Shown here: piece by piece, positions 1 to 7,479 of the stretch
Layout of the letters: each line of letters begins with the position of its first letter
Position numbering within the stretch: the first letter of the stretch is position 1
NCBI GenBank assembly: GCA_022801715.1
Contig: JAAWSV010000019.1
Span: 1-43,185 of the forward strand
Origin: Oscillospiraceae bacterium
GTDB taxonomy: Bacteria > Bacillota > Clostridia > Oscillospirales > Oscillospiraceae
Length of the DNA: 43,185 bases
Direction: 5' to 3'
Notes under the pieces: model-generated
The model's database searches: none
Told to the model about the DNA's origin: nothing
Seen by the model: only the letters and a program-made list of their open reading frames with translations
Made by a program: the position numbers and the translations under genes

Positions 1-43
1 GCGACACCCGGCTCAGGCGGGAAAACTCGCCGATACTCAGCAT
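1..43 (-). CDS. MerR-family transcriptional regulator, N-terminal fragment
   Basis: Only the first 14 codons lie in the window; the gene runs off the left edge. The translation MLSIGEFSRLSRVS matches the start of the winged-helix DNA-binding domain of MerR proteins (pattern: I-G-E-F-(A/S)-x-L-(A/S)-x-V-(S/T)). The ATG is preceded by AAGGAGGTG at good spacing. The promoter just upstream has the over-long spacer typical of MerR-controlled promoters, so autoregulation is likely. The effector cannot be inferred because the C-terminal domain is outside the window. Confidence 0.75.
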   Translation of the reverse strand, partial: MLSIGEFSRLSRVS

Positions 44-76
44 GACGCACCTCCTTGTTGTTTTGTCCTTCTTCGT

Positions 77-90
77 TAGAACCGGTTCTA
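77..90. promoter_or_regulatory. Perfect 14-bp palindrome in MerR gene 5' UTR
   Basis: TAGAACCGGTTCTA is its own reverse complement. It lies just downstream of the -10 box and upstream of the ribosome binding site of the MerR-like gene, where a bound protein would block transcription. It could be a second operator; no protein can be assigned from sequence. Confidence 0.4.
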
Positions 91-96
91 TGAAAG

Positions 97-127
97 AGCA
101 TAAGCCTTAACACTATGTCAATGTCAA
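97..127 (-). promoter_or_regulatory. MerR-type promoter with 19-bp spacer and dyad
   Basis: Reading the minus strand, TTGACA (122-127) and TATGCT (97-102) are separated by 19 bp (103-121) instead of about 17. An imperfect dyad (arms 107-112 and 116-121, five of six pairs, 3-nt centre) fills the spacer. MerR activators are known to bind such dyads and twist over-long promoters into a usable form. The site faces the MerR-like gene at 1-43, so it probably mediates autoregulation. Confidence 0.6.
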
Positions 128-132
128 GAGAA

Positions 133-167
133 AAATGTCAAGGGGGGGCAGGCCCCCCTTGACATTT
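133..167 (-). terminator. Rho-independent terminator after the lipoprotein gene
   Basis: A perfect 15-bp stem (133-147 with 153-167) has a 5-nt loop; on the minus strand the stem ends in a run of T (TTTTT, then C). It lies 12 nt past the stop of the lipoprotein gene at 179 and only about 6 nt before the -35 box of the MerR promoter, so it separates the secA-side transcript from the regulator gene. Confidence 0.85.
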
Positions 168-178
168 CCTTCATTGCT

Positions 179-748
179 CTATGGCTCATCACAGGTCATC
201 TCCAGCACCGTTGTCCCCGCCGGATCGGTGGTCAGGGTCAGCGTGCCGGTAACGCCCTCGGCGTCGGGGTCGAGGGGCCAAGCGGGATAGTCCCACTGGG
301 TGACCACCAAGCGGTTCTCCTCAATGGAGAGGGTGTAGTCCTTATGACCCCGGTTCTCCAAGGTATAGAGCGCCCCGGCGGCGTAGTCATAGACCAGCAC
401 CCGCTCGTCTATCATACCGGAGCCCCAGCTGATGTTGGCGCAGAACTCCGGCTTGCCGTCCCCGTTCAGGTCCTGGAGAAATACGCTCCAGACGGGCATC
501 CCGCTAAAGAGCGCCTCCTCCTCACCGTCCACGATGGCACTGACCTGGCCGGCGGTCCAGCGGAAGGTCACGCCGGGGTAGGCCTCCGGCAGCTCCAGCT
601 CCTCCGCCTTGTCATAGGACATGTCCTCGTAGTCCACAAGGTAGTCCAGCCAGACGGCCGGCCCCGCCGGCTCCTCCGCTTGGGCGGGGTCAGCGCAGCC
701 GGTGAGAGTCAGGAGGGCGGTCAGGACCAAGACCAACAATTTCTGCAT
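179..748 (-). CDS. Small predicted lipoprotein with DLNGDGKPE calcium-loop-like motif
   Basis: A 189-aa protein with a signal peptide and lipobox L-T-G-C (Cys18), so it is probably anchored outside the membrane. The middle holds D-L-N-G-D-G-K-P-E, like a VCBS/FG-GAP or dockerin-type calcium loop, followed by W-G-S-G-M-I-D-E-R-V-L-V-Y-D-Y. A similar domain, as I recall, occurs at the C-terminus of some clostridial M56/BlaR1-like proteins; this relation is an inference. ATG at 748 has AAGGAGG at 8-nt spacing; an in-frame GTG three bases upstream is the alternative. It lies 72 nt after the solute-binding protein gene and before a terminator, so it is probably last in that transcript. Function unknown. 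Confidence 0.8.
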   Translation of the reverse strand: MQKLLVLVLTALLTLTGCADPAQAEEPAGPAVWLDYLVDYEDMSYDKAEELELPEAYPGVTFRWTAGQVSAIVDGEEEALFSGMPVWSVFLQDLNGDGKPEFCANISWGSGMIDERVLVYDYAAGALYTLENRGHKDYTLSIEENRLVVTQWDYPAWPLDPDAEGVTGTLTLTTDPAGTTVLEMTCDEP

Positions 749-812
749 CACATAGACCTCCTTTTCTTCTATTCTGCCCCTATAGACGCAAAACAGGAGA
801 AAAAGTTCCCAA

Positions 813-832
813 TTTTTCCATCAGCCGCCACT
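813..832 (-). terminator. Weak AT-rich hairpin at the end of the solute-binding protein gene
   Basis: Bases around 797-816 can form a short A/T-rich hairpin (AAAAAGTT paired with AATTTTT) near the stop codon. It is weak and may only attenuate read-through into the downstream lipoprotein gene. Positions are approximate. Confidence 0.2.
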
Positions 833-2383
833 CTCCTCCGCCGGCCGCAGAGGGATGGTCCAATCGGAGAAATTCCAGAAGATATTGGCCGCAGTAGGCG
901 ACGCCCCCGACACGGTGTCCCGGTGGGTCAGGAGGGACACGCTGCCGAAGGCCACAGGGAGGATAGGACACTCCCGGGCAAAGATGGTGCAGAAGCCGGA
1001 GACATCGGCCTCCCGGTACCTGGAGGAACGGAAACCATCCAGCACAAAGTCCATGGTCTCGTCGGTGTAACCGCCGTAGTTCAGGGTGCCGCCGGTACCC
1101 ACCAAGGGGGTGATATCCCAGTCCGCCGTCAGCTTCACCTCACCGTAGTAGAGGTCGAAGTCCCCCGCCTCCAAGGCCGCCATGTACTCCGCCCAAGGCA
1201 GGGCGGTGACGATGATCTCTAAATCCCCTTGGGACAGAGCTTGGGCGATGAACTGGGCGATGGCCACCTTCTCGCCCCCCTCCTCGTTCACCAGCAGGCG
1301 CAGAGTCTGCCTCCCCTCCACGCCGGCCAGAGCCCCGCGGAGGGCAGCGGCGGACTCCTCAGGGCTGTAGGGCTTCGAGAAGCCATGGGGGTACAGGCTG
1401 CTCTGGGGGGCGATGGGAAAATCGGCGGCGCTGCCGTGGCCGGAGAGATAGCCGGAGGCGATGGTCTCCCGGTCGATGGCGGCGCTGAGGGCACAGCGCA
1501 CCGCGCTGTCGGAGAGCAGGGGGTGGGCCACATTGACACCGATATACTGCATCACCGGTGTGGGGGCGTCCACGCAGTCGAAGCTGCCGGTGAGCACCGC
1601 GGTGCTGCCGGCCAAGTCGATGGCGTAGGCGTGGACCTCCCGGGAGGTAAAGAGGTACTGCACGGTATCCGCGTCCTTGGCATCCAAGAGGGGAATCTCC
1701 TCCACCGGCAGGGGCTTTCCCTGCCACCAATCCTCATTCCGGCGGAGGCAGACGGCGTCGCCGTCGGTGATGCACAGGTAGGGTCCGGTGCCCGCTGGCA
1801 CGGCATGGCTCTCCGTACCGGCCTTGACAATGGGGATATCCAAAAGGGCCTCCAGGGCCATATGGGGCCGGTGGAGCTGAATCTGCACCGCGTCAGTCCC
1901 TTGGGCAGTCACCGAGCGGACGCCGGAGAGGCGGGCGGCATACCGCTCCGAGGTGAGGCACCGGCGGAGGGTGGCCGCCACATCCGCCGCCGTCAGCTCC
2001 GAGCCGTCGGAAAAGTGGACGCCGGGGCGGATGTGAAAGACATAGGTCATGCCCTCGTCCAAAACGTCGTACCGCTCGCAGAGCACCAGCCGGGGCTGAA
2101 AGTGCTCGTCCAAGGCAAAGAGGGGCTCGTAGAGCAGTCTCCCGATCTGCTGCTGGACCCCCTCACCGCAGGTCACCGGGTCCAAGGTCTCCCCCCGGTG
2201 GAAGGCGAGACAGAAGGCGGAGAGCCGTTTCTCCGTCTCCTCCGGCTCCGGCGTCTGCTCCTCCTCATCGTACCAAGGCAGGTCCTCCTCGTCGGGCAGC
2301 TCCTCGCCCCTGCAGCCACTGAGGAGGAGGGAGAGGACAATAAGGAGGCCTATATACACATTTCGCTGGAAATTCTTCTTCAT
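821..2383 (-). CDS. ABC transporter substrate-binding lipoprotein, family 5 (peptide/nickel type)
   Basis: A 520-aa protein with a lipoprotein signal (L-S-G-C, Cys24), an acidic linker, and the SBP_bac_5 fold. Recognisable segments include the entry region L-Y-E-P-L-F-A-L-D, F-H-I-R-P-G-V-H-F-S-D-G-S-E-L-T-A-A-D-V (a hallmark of OppA/DppA proteins), and A-L-S-A-A-I-D-R-E-T-I in the second half. It would capture an oligopeptide or similar ligand outside the membrane. No permease or ATPase genes are nearby, so it is an orphan receptor or uses a permease encoded elsewhere. Its ATG is 4 nt after the pgeF stop, indicating coupled expression. Confidence 0.9.
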   Translation of the reverse strand: MKKNFQRNVYIGLLIVLSLLLSGCRGEELPDEEDLPWYDEEEQTPEPEETEKRLSAFCLAFHRGETLDPVTCGEGVQQQIGRLLYEPLFALDEHFQPRLVLCERYDVLDEGMTYVFHIRPGVHFSDGSELTAADVAATLRRCLTSERYAARLSGVRSVTAQGTDAVQIQLHRPHMALEALLDIPIVKAGTESHAVPAGTGPYLCITDGDAVCLRRNEDWWQGKPLPVEEIPLLDAKDADTVQYLFTSREVHAYAIDLAGSTAVLTGSFDCVDAPTPVMQYIGVNVAHPLLSDSAVRCALSAAIDRETIASGYLSGHGSAADFPIAPQSSLYPHGFSKPYSPEESAAALRGALAGVEGRQTLRLLVNEEGGEKVAIAQFIAQALSQGDLEIIVTALPWAEYMAALEAGDFDLYYGEVKLTADWDITPLVGTGGTLNYGGYTDETMDFVLDGFRSSRYREADVSGFCTIFARECPILPVAFGSVSLLTHRDTVSGASPTAANIFWNFSDWTIPLRPAEESGG

Positions 2384-2387
2384 TCTA

Positions 2388-3194
2388 TCACGTTTTCACA
2401 ATCATTGCCCCTTGGACACCCCGACGCTCTCCCATCCTCCGATGGCTCCAGTAGAGGTCCGGGCGGCAGGCGGTGCACAGAGGGCAGGTGTCAATCTGGT
2501 TCTCCGGCACACCGGAGGCGATAAGCTGGAGGCGGTTGAGCCCCTTCAGATCCACATGCCACTTGGCCCCCCGACGCTCCAGGCAGGGCGCGGCGGCCTC
2601 CCCCATGGCCTCGGTCATGGCCTGAGGCACATCGTCGTCGGTCTCGAAGCAGCAGGGACCAATGCCGGGACCGATGGCGGCACGGATACGGGCGGGGTCT
2701 GCGCCATATTGTGCCGCCATGGCCTCCACTGCTATTTGGACGATGGCTTTAGCGGTACCGCGCCACCCGGCGTGGACCGCGCCCACACACCCGGCCTCCC
2801 TGTCGTGGAGGAGGATCACGATGCAGTCGGCGGAGAACACAAAGAGGGGCAGGCCCGGCACATCGGTAATCAGGGCGTCGGCCTCATAGTCCGCCGGACG
2901 CAGAAGGCCCTTGCCGGCGTCGGCGGCGGTGACGGCGCGGACCTTGTCACTGTGGACCTGCTTGGACAGGACCGCCCGCTCCTCTGAAGCGCCCAAGGCG
3001 GCACAGAACCGGCGGTAGTTCTCCCGGACATTCTCCGCGCTGTCGGCACAGCTCCCCCGCAGGTTCAATGCGGCGAACTCCCCCTCACTGACGCCGCCTA
3101 AGCGGCTGGAGAAGCCATGGACCGCCCCCCCGCCCTCCAGGACGGTGGAGGTGTGGTAGAGAAGGCCGTTTTTCTGTTGGGTCAGAAAGGACAT
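2388..3194 (-). CDS. pgeF: Peptidoglycan editing factor PgeF (YfiH/laccase-domain family)
   Basis: A 268-aa protein of the YfiH/DUF152 family, usual length about 250-270. The family motifs are present: S-K-Q-V-H-S-D-K-V, F-S-A-D-C with the conserved Cys, H-A-G-W-R-G-T, and a C-terminal C-C-F-E-T region. In E. coli PgeF removes wrongly incorporated residues (L-Ser in place of L-Ala) from muropeptide precursors; family members also act as copper oxidases or purine nucleoside phosphorylases in vitro. It is cytosolic with no signal peptide. AGGAGGTG precedes the ATG. It lies 102 nt downstream of secA and 4 nt upstream of the solute-binding protein gene. Confidence 0.93.
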   Translation of the reverse strand: MSFLTQQKNGLLYHTSTVLEGGGAVHGFSSRLGGVSEGEFAALNLRGSCADSAENVRENYRRFCAALGASEERAVLSKQVHSDKVRAVTAADAGKGLLRPADYEADALITDVPGLPLFVFSADCIVILLHDREAGCVGAVHAGWRGTAKAIVQIAVEAMAAQYGADPARIRAAIGPGIGPCCFETDDDVPQAMTEAMGEAAAPCLERRGAKWHVDLKGLNRLQLIASGVPENQIDTCPLCTACRPDLYWSHRRMGERRGVQGAMIVKT

Positions 3195-3296
3195 TTGGCA
3201 CCTCCTGAGATGATGTCTTTCTCATCTTGACAAAACATGTGCGGTCAGCGCAGGGACAGGAGGGCTTCTCACAATCGACGGTCTTTCAGCCTCTCT

Positions 3297-6035
3297 TTAT
3301 GCGTTCCGCCCGCAGCACTGCTTATATTTCTTCCCGCTGCCGCAGGGGCAGGGCTCGTTGCGGCCGATCTTCTGCACCTTCCGGGGCTGGCGCTTCACGG
3401 TGCCGTCGCCACCGAAGCCCTCGGTGATGCCGGAGGCCACGCGCTCCCGCTTGATCTCCGCCTCGCTCTTGATGCGGAAGGAGTAGAGGCGGCGGATGGT
3501 CTCCTCCTGAATGGCGTCGATCATCTCCTCAAACATATGCAGGCTCTCCTGCTTATAGGCCACAATGGGGTCCGTCTGGCCGTAGGCCCTCAGGCGGATG
3601 CCCTGGCGCAGCTCGGTCATGGCGTCAATGTGGTCCATCCAGAACTCGTCCACCACCCGGAGCATGACAACCCGCTCCACCTCCCGCATGATGGGGGAGG
3701 TGACCTCCGCCTCCTTCTTCTCATAGACCTCCATGGCCGCCCTCATCACCGCCTCGGTGAGCTCATCCGCGGTGAGGGCCTTCACCTCGTCCTCGCTGTA
3801 CTTCACGGCGTACTTGGGGAAGAAGGTCCCCTCAAAGCTGCCCATGAGGGCGCGGTACGCCTCATTATCAATGTGCTTGCCCTCGCCGAAGGTCATCCGG
3901 ATGTCCCGGCGGATGGTGGAGGTGATCATATTCTCTATGACGCCCTTCACATCCATACCGTCCAGCACCTGCTTGCGCTGGCCATAGATGATCTCGCGCT
4001 GCTTGTTCATCACGTCGTCGTACTCCAAGGTACTCTTACGGGCCTGGAAGTTTCTCGACTCCACGCTGGTCTGGGCGTTCTCAATGCTCTTGGTGAGCAT
4101 CCTGTTCTCAATGGGCACGTCCTCCCCTAAATCGAACCGGTCCATCAGCCCCTGCATCCGCTCCCCGCCGAAGAGGCGCATGAGATCGTCCTCCAGGCTC
4201 AGGTAAAACCGGGTCTCCCCCGGGTCCCCCTGACGGCCGGCGCGGCCTCTCAGCTGGTTGTCGATCCGGCGGGAGTCGTGGCGCTCGGTGCCGATGATGA
4301 AGAGGCCCCCGGCCTCCCGGACACGCTCCGCCTCCCCGGCGATCTCCTCCTTGTGCTTGGCCATGGACTCGGCAAAGAGGCGGCGGGCCTTTAGGATCTC
4401 CGCATTGTCCGTCTCGGCGTAGCCGGTGGCCTCAGCGATCAGCTCATCGGAGAGGCCGGCCTTGCGCAGATCGTTCTTGGCCAGATACTCGGCGTTGCCC
4501 CCCAGCATGATGTCAGTACCACGGCCGGCCATGTTGGTGGCCACGGTGACAGCCCCCAGCTTCCCCGCCTGGGCCACGATCTCCGCCTCCCGCTCATGGT
4601 TCTTGGCGTTCAAGAGGTTGTGCTTGATCCCCTCCCGCAGCAGCAGCTTGGAGAGGAGCTCGTTCTTCTCAATGGACACGGTGCCCACCAGCACCGGCTG
4701 ACCCTTCTGGTGACACTCCTTGATCTGCTCGATCACCGCCCGGTACTTGGCCATCTCGGTCTTGTAGACCAAATCCGCGTCATCCTGGCGGGCCAGAGGG
4801 CGGTTGGTGGGGATCTCCACAATATCCAAGCGGTAGATGGCCCCGAACTCCTCCTCCTCGGTGAGGGCGGTACCGGTCATGCCAGAGAGCTTGCTGTAGA
4901 GGCGGAAGTAGTTCTGGAAGGTGATGGTGGCAAGGGTCTTGCTCTCCCGCTCCACCTTCACGTGCTCCTTGGCCTCGATGGCCTGATGGAGGCCCTCGTT
5001 ATACCGGCGGCCAAACATGAGGCGGCCGGTAAACTCGTCCACGATGATGACCTGGCCGTCCTTCACCACGTAGTCGGTGTCCCGCTTCATCACGCCGTGG
5101 GCCCGGATGGCCTGATTCACATGGTGGGCGATGGTGGCATTCTCCGGGTCAGAGAGGTTCTCCAGCTTGAAGAACTCCTCCGCCTTCTTCACACCCCGGG
5201 CGGTGAGGGTGGCGGTGCGGGCCTTCTCGTCCACGATGTAGTCGGCGTCGATGTCCGCGTCCTCCTCCTCCTTCTCGTCGGTCTCCTTTACCACCAGCTT
5301 CTTCATCCGGGCCACCAGCATCTCCGCCATGTCGTAGAGCTGGGTGGACTTGTCCCCGGTGCCGGAGATAATCAGGGGGGTCCGGGCCTCGTCAATGAGG
5401 ATGGAGTCCACCTCGTCCACGATGGCAAAGTGGTGGCCCCGCTGAACCAGCTCCTGAGAATAGAGGGCCATGTTGTCCCGCAGGTAGTCAAAGCCCATCT
5501 CGTTGTTGGTGCCATAGGTGATATCCGCGGCGTAGGCGGCCTGCCGCTCCTTCTTGTCTATCCCGTGGATAATGAGGCCCACCGTGAGGCCCATAAAGCG
5601 GTGGACCTTGCCCATCCACTCGCTGTCACGCTTGGCGAGGTAATCGTTGACGGTAACAATATGGACCCCCTCGCCGGTGAGGGCGTTGAGGTAGGCGGGG
5701 AGGGTAGCCACCAGCGTCTTGCCCTCACCGGTCTTCATCTCAGCAATGCGCCCCTGGTGGAGGACGATACCGCCCACCAGCTGCACCCGGTAGGGCCGGA
5801 GACCCAGCACACGGTCCGCGGCCTCCCGCACGGCGGCGAAGGCCTCGGGGAGGATGTCGTCCAAGGTCTCGCCCTTCTGGAGACGCTCCTTGAACTCGGG
5901 GGTCTTGGCCTGAAGCTGGGTATCGGTCATGGCCTTGTACTCGTCGGCCATGGCCTCGATCTTGTCCACAATGGGGTTGATCTGCTTCAGCTCCCGCTCG
6001 CTGTAGGTTCCGAAAATTTTTGTTAAAATGCCCAT
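3297..6035 (-). CDS. secA: Preprotein translocase ATPase SecA
   Basis: A full-length 912-aa SecA, the motor that pushes unfolded preproteins through SecYEG (secY is in this window at 14324-15724). Visible are Walker A M-K-T-G-E-G-K-T (residues about 100-107), [12 protein letters not shown] (Walker B region, about 208-218), the preprotein cross-linking segment, [20 protein letters not shown], and a C-terminal SEC-C zinc motif C-P-C-G-S-G ... C-C. A long acidic insertion (E-E-E-D-A-D-I-D) lies near residue 255. It has its own promoter at 6089-6117 and probably leads the secA-pgeF-SBP-lipoprotein run. Confidence 0.98.
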   Translation of the reverse strand: MGILTKIFGTYSERELKQINPIVDKIEAMADEYKAMTDTQLQAKTPEFKERLQKGETLDDILPEAFAAVREAADRVLGLRPYRVQLVGGIVLHQGRIAEMKTGEGKTLVATLPAYLNALTGEGVHIVTVNDYLAKRDSEWMGKVHRFMGLTVGLIIHGIDKKERQAAYAADITYGTNNEMGFDYLRDNMALYSQELVQRGHHFAIVDEVDSILIDEARTPLIISGTGDKSTQLYDMAEMLVARMKKLVVKETDEKEEEDADIDADYIVDEKARTATLTARGVKKAEEFFKLENLSDPENATIAHHVNQAIRAHGVMKRDTDYVVKDGQVIIVDEFTGRLMFGRRYNEGLHQAIEAKEHVKVERESKTLATITFQNYFRLYSKLSGMTGTALTEEEEFGAIYRLDIVEIPTNRPLARQDDADLVYKTEMAKYRAVIEQIKECHQKGQPVLVGTVSIEKNELLSKLLLREGIKHNLLNAKNHEREAEIVAQAGKLGAVTVATNMAGRGTDIMLGGNAEYLAKNDLRKAGLSDELIAEATGYAETDNAEILKARRLFAESMAKHKEEIAGEAERVREAGGLFIIGTERHDSRRIDNQLRGRAGRQGDPGETRFYLSLEDDLMRLFGGERMQGLMDRFDLGEDVPIENRMLTKSIENAQTSVESRNFQARKSTLEYDDVMNKQREIIYGQRKQVLDGMDVKGVIENMITSTIRRDIRMTFGEGKHIDNEAYRALMGSFEGTFFPKYAVKYSEDEVKALTADELTEAVMRAAMEVYEKKEAEVTSPIMREVERVVMLRVVDEFWMDHIDAMTELRQGIRLRAYGQTDPIVAYKQESLHMFEEMIDAIQEETIRRLYSFRIKSEAEIKRERVASGITEGFGGDGTVKRQPRKVQKIGRNEPCPCGSGKKYKQCCGRNA

Positions 6036-6088
6036 ATGATAAACTCTCCTCGTATCTTAGGGATGATTTTGCATAGCAATACAGGATA

Positions 6089-6117
6089 AGTATACCACAA
6101 ATTTCTTAGAATGCAAA
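6089..6117 (-). promoter_or_regulatory. secA promoter (extended -10)
   Basis: On the minus strand, TATACT (6089-6094) is preceded by TGG, giving an extended -10, and by TTTGCA (6112-6117) at 17-bp spacing. It lies about 55 bp before the secA ATG. Confidence 0.6.
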
Positions 6118-6122
6118 CCTTT

Positions 6123-6169
6123 GCGTCCCATAACCCCCATTGTTTGCAGAATGTTTAAGAATGGGACGC
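6123..6169. repeat. Inverted repeat upstream of secA promoter
   Basis: GCGTCCCAT (6123-6131) and ATGGGACGC (6161-6169) are perfect 9-bp inverted arms 29 bp apart, just upstream of the secA -35 box. It may be an operator or a hairpin; no protein can be named. Confidence 0.4.
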
Positions 6170-6254
6170 CCTTGCTCCCTCCTCAGTACAGCCAAACAAA
6201 AGGCGGGGCAGTCAGACACACCAACTGCCTTGTATAAAACTGTCTTATGAAAAA

Positions 6255-6383
6255 TCAGTCCCTAAAGTACCCATACGCGGCCAAGGCCGCGCCTACAGCT
6301 ATCACCGCATAGGCCGCATAAGAAATGGGGATTCCGCCGGGAACAAGTGTAGTATTCAGCATGGATGCTATGATCCTCTGCAT
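6255..6383 (-). CDS. Possible 42-aa single-span membrane peptide
   Basis: An ATG-to-TGA reading frame of 42 codons encodes a polar start (M-Q-R-I-I-A-S), then a hydrophobic stretch (about residues 20-40, rich in A, V, I, Y and G) and a charged end R-D. The composition fits a one-span membrane microprotein. The support is weak: only AGGA at short spacing precedes the ATG, no homologue is recognised, and it lies alone in the secA-hydrolase intergenic region. A chance ORF is a real alternative. Confidence 0.25.
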   Translation of the reverse strand: MQRIIASMLNTTLVPGGIPISYAAYAVIAVGAALAAYGYFRD

Positions 6384-6460
6384 GAGGTCCTAAATTATGC
6401 AGGACGCGACGCCCCCGGCGCACCGTCCCCCATCCCCCGAATCACTCCAACAGACCGCCT

Positions 6461-6484
6461 GTAGGGGCGCACACTGTGCGCCCG
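6461..6484. repeat. Dispersed palindromic repeat, copy 1
   Basis: Contains the 19-bp palindrome GGGCGCACA-C-TGTGCGCCC (6465-6483) preceded by GTAG. The same palindrome with CTAC on the other side occurs at 42678-42700 (opposite orientation), and a decayed relative lies at 36633-36716. Non-coding DNA around it (6390-6580) is C-rich and otherwise without recognisable features. Confidence 0.6.
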
Positions 6485-6563
6485 CCCTCCCCCCAATCCA
6501 GCGATTGTCGTATGTAGACCACACCGCCCCCGGCGCGAAAGGGAAGAATCCCCCGCCTCCGCC

Positions 6564-6592
6564 TTGCCCTCCCCCCTCCGCTGTGGTACAAT
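6564..6592 (+). promoter_or_regulatory. Promoter of the hydrolase-EamA-hydrolase operon
   Basis: TTGCCC (6564-6569) and TACAAT (6587-6592) are 17 bp apart and the -10 is extended by TGG. Transcription would start near 6599, placing the leader ORF and alternating hairpins (6639-6714) inside the 5' UTR. Confidence 0.55.
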
Positions 6593-6638
6593 TGAAACAG
6601 TAAACTGAACTCCGCGATACAGGAAGGAGGTGTTCGGC

Positions 6639-6656
6639 ATGAGAGTAGCCAAATAG
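6639..6656 (+). CDS. Five-codon leader ORF (M-R-V-A-K)
   Basis: ATG AGA GTA GCC AAA TAG follows a nearly perfect Shine-Dalgarno sequence (GGAAGGAGGTG, 6-nt spacing), stronger than that of the downstream hydrolase. The stop codon touches the first arm (6656-6664) of a hairpin system, so a terminating ribosome would cover that arm. This geometry suggests a regulatory leader peptide rather than a functional protein. Expression and conservation are untested. Confidence 0.45.
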   Translation: MRVAK

Positions 6657-6714
6657 GATACGGACAGCAGTAAAATGCTCCGTATCCAGAGACATACATT
6701 TTTGATACGGAGGG
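6656..6714 (+). promoter_or_regulatory. Three-segment alternating hairpin masking a Shine-Dalgarno sequence
   Basis: Segment 1 (6656-6664, GGATACGGA) pairs with segment 2 (6679-6687, TCCGTATCC) over 9 bp. Segment 2 (6678-6686) can instead pair over 9 bp with segment 3 (6704-6712, GATACGGAG), which contains most of the GGAGGG Shine-Dalgarno sequence of the hydrolase at 6720. The two stems share segment 2 and exclude each other. With the leader ORF ending in segment 1 this resembles translational attenuation; leader translation would favour the masking 2:3 stem. The mechanism is inferred. Confidence 0.5.
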
Positions 6715-6719
6715 CAACA

Positions 6720-7469
6720 ATGGCATACTTTGACTACAACGGAAAACAGGTTTTCTACACGGTCCTCGGCAGCGGCTCCCCCTGCCTCTTTCTCCACGGG
6801 AATACGGCCTCCTCGAAAATGTTCGAGCCCATTCTGCCGCTGTACACCGCCGGTATGCAGGTTATTCTGATGGATTTCCTGGGAAATGGACGGTCAGACC
6901 GAATCCCCCGCTTCCCAGACGAGCTGTGGATCGACCAAGGCCGCCAGATTGCGGCGCTGTGCGGGGTCCTCGACTGCGGGAAGGTCAATTTAGTAGGGAC
7001 CAGCGGCGGCGCTTACGCCGCCATCAATGCCGCGCTGGAATACCCGGAGCTCTTCCACCGGGTGGCGGCGGACAGCTTTACCGGGGACACCCTGCCGGAG
7101 GGCTTCGCCGCAGCCATCCTATCGGAGCGGGCGGCGGCAAAAAAGGCCCCGCTTGCGCAGGGCTTCTACGAGTGGAACCAAGGCGAGGACTGGGAGAGAG
7201 TGGTGGACTTGGACACCGAGGTCCTCGTGAACTATGAGCGGAGGGGCACCCGCCTCTTCTCCCGCCCGCTGGAGACGATCCAAGTCCCCCTGCTGATGAC
7301 CATCAGCCGTGAGGATGAGATGCTGATGCCGGAAATGGACGCCGTGTGCCGGCGTCTAAGCGGCAGCAATCCCTTGATCCGCTGTAAGCTGTACGACACC
7401 GGGGCGCACCCGCTGATCTGCTCCCGCGCCGAGGAGATCGCCGGGGTGATCCGACATTTTTTGACATAG
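6720..7469 (+). CDS. Alpha/beta-fold hydrolase
   Basis: A 249-aa cytosolic alpha/beta hydrolase. The oxyanion-hole segment L-H-G-N-T-A-S follows an N-terminal strand, the nucleophile elbow is G-T-S-G-G (Ser95), an acidic residue lies in S-R-E-D-E, and the catalytic His is in G-A-H-P-L near the C-terminus. Substrate unknown; esterase, lipase-like or C-C hydrolase activities are all possible. The start at 6720 has GGAGGG at 5 nt; an in-frame ATG at 6675 lies in a hairpin loop without a ribosome binding site. It is first of a three-gene operon and its start region is covered by the alternating hairpin at 6656-6714. Confidence 0.88.
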   Translation: MAYFDYNGKQVFYTVLGSGSPCLFLHGNTASSKMFEPILPLYTAGMQVILMDFLGNGRSDRIPRFPDELWIDQGRQIAALCGVLDCGKVNLVGTSGGAYAAINAALEYPELFHRVAADSFTGDTLPEGFAAAILSERAAAKKAPLAQGFYEWNQGEDWERVVDLDTEVLVNYERRGTRLFSRPLETIQVPLLMTISREDEMLMPEMDAVCRRLSGSNPLIRCKLYDTGAHPLICSRAEEIAGVIRHFLT

Positions 7470-7479
7470 GAGAGCTTCT

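Noticed and set aside
1229-2524. 431-codon frame antisense to the solute-binding protein gene
   Set aside because: No homology or start signal; crosses the pgeF-SBP junction.
4596-6026. 476-codon open frame antisense to secA
   Set aside because: Same codon-bias artefact, with Leu/His/Val-rich low-complexity translation and no start signal.
6390-6797. Several overlapping ORFs on both strands at 6.4-6.8 kb
   Set aside because: Low-complexity, Pro/Gly-rich translations covering repeats, the promoter and the leader; no ribosome sites.
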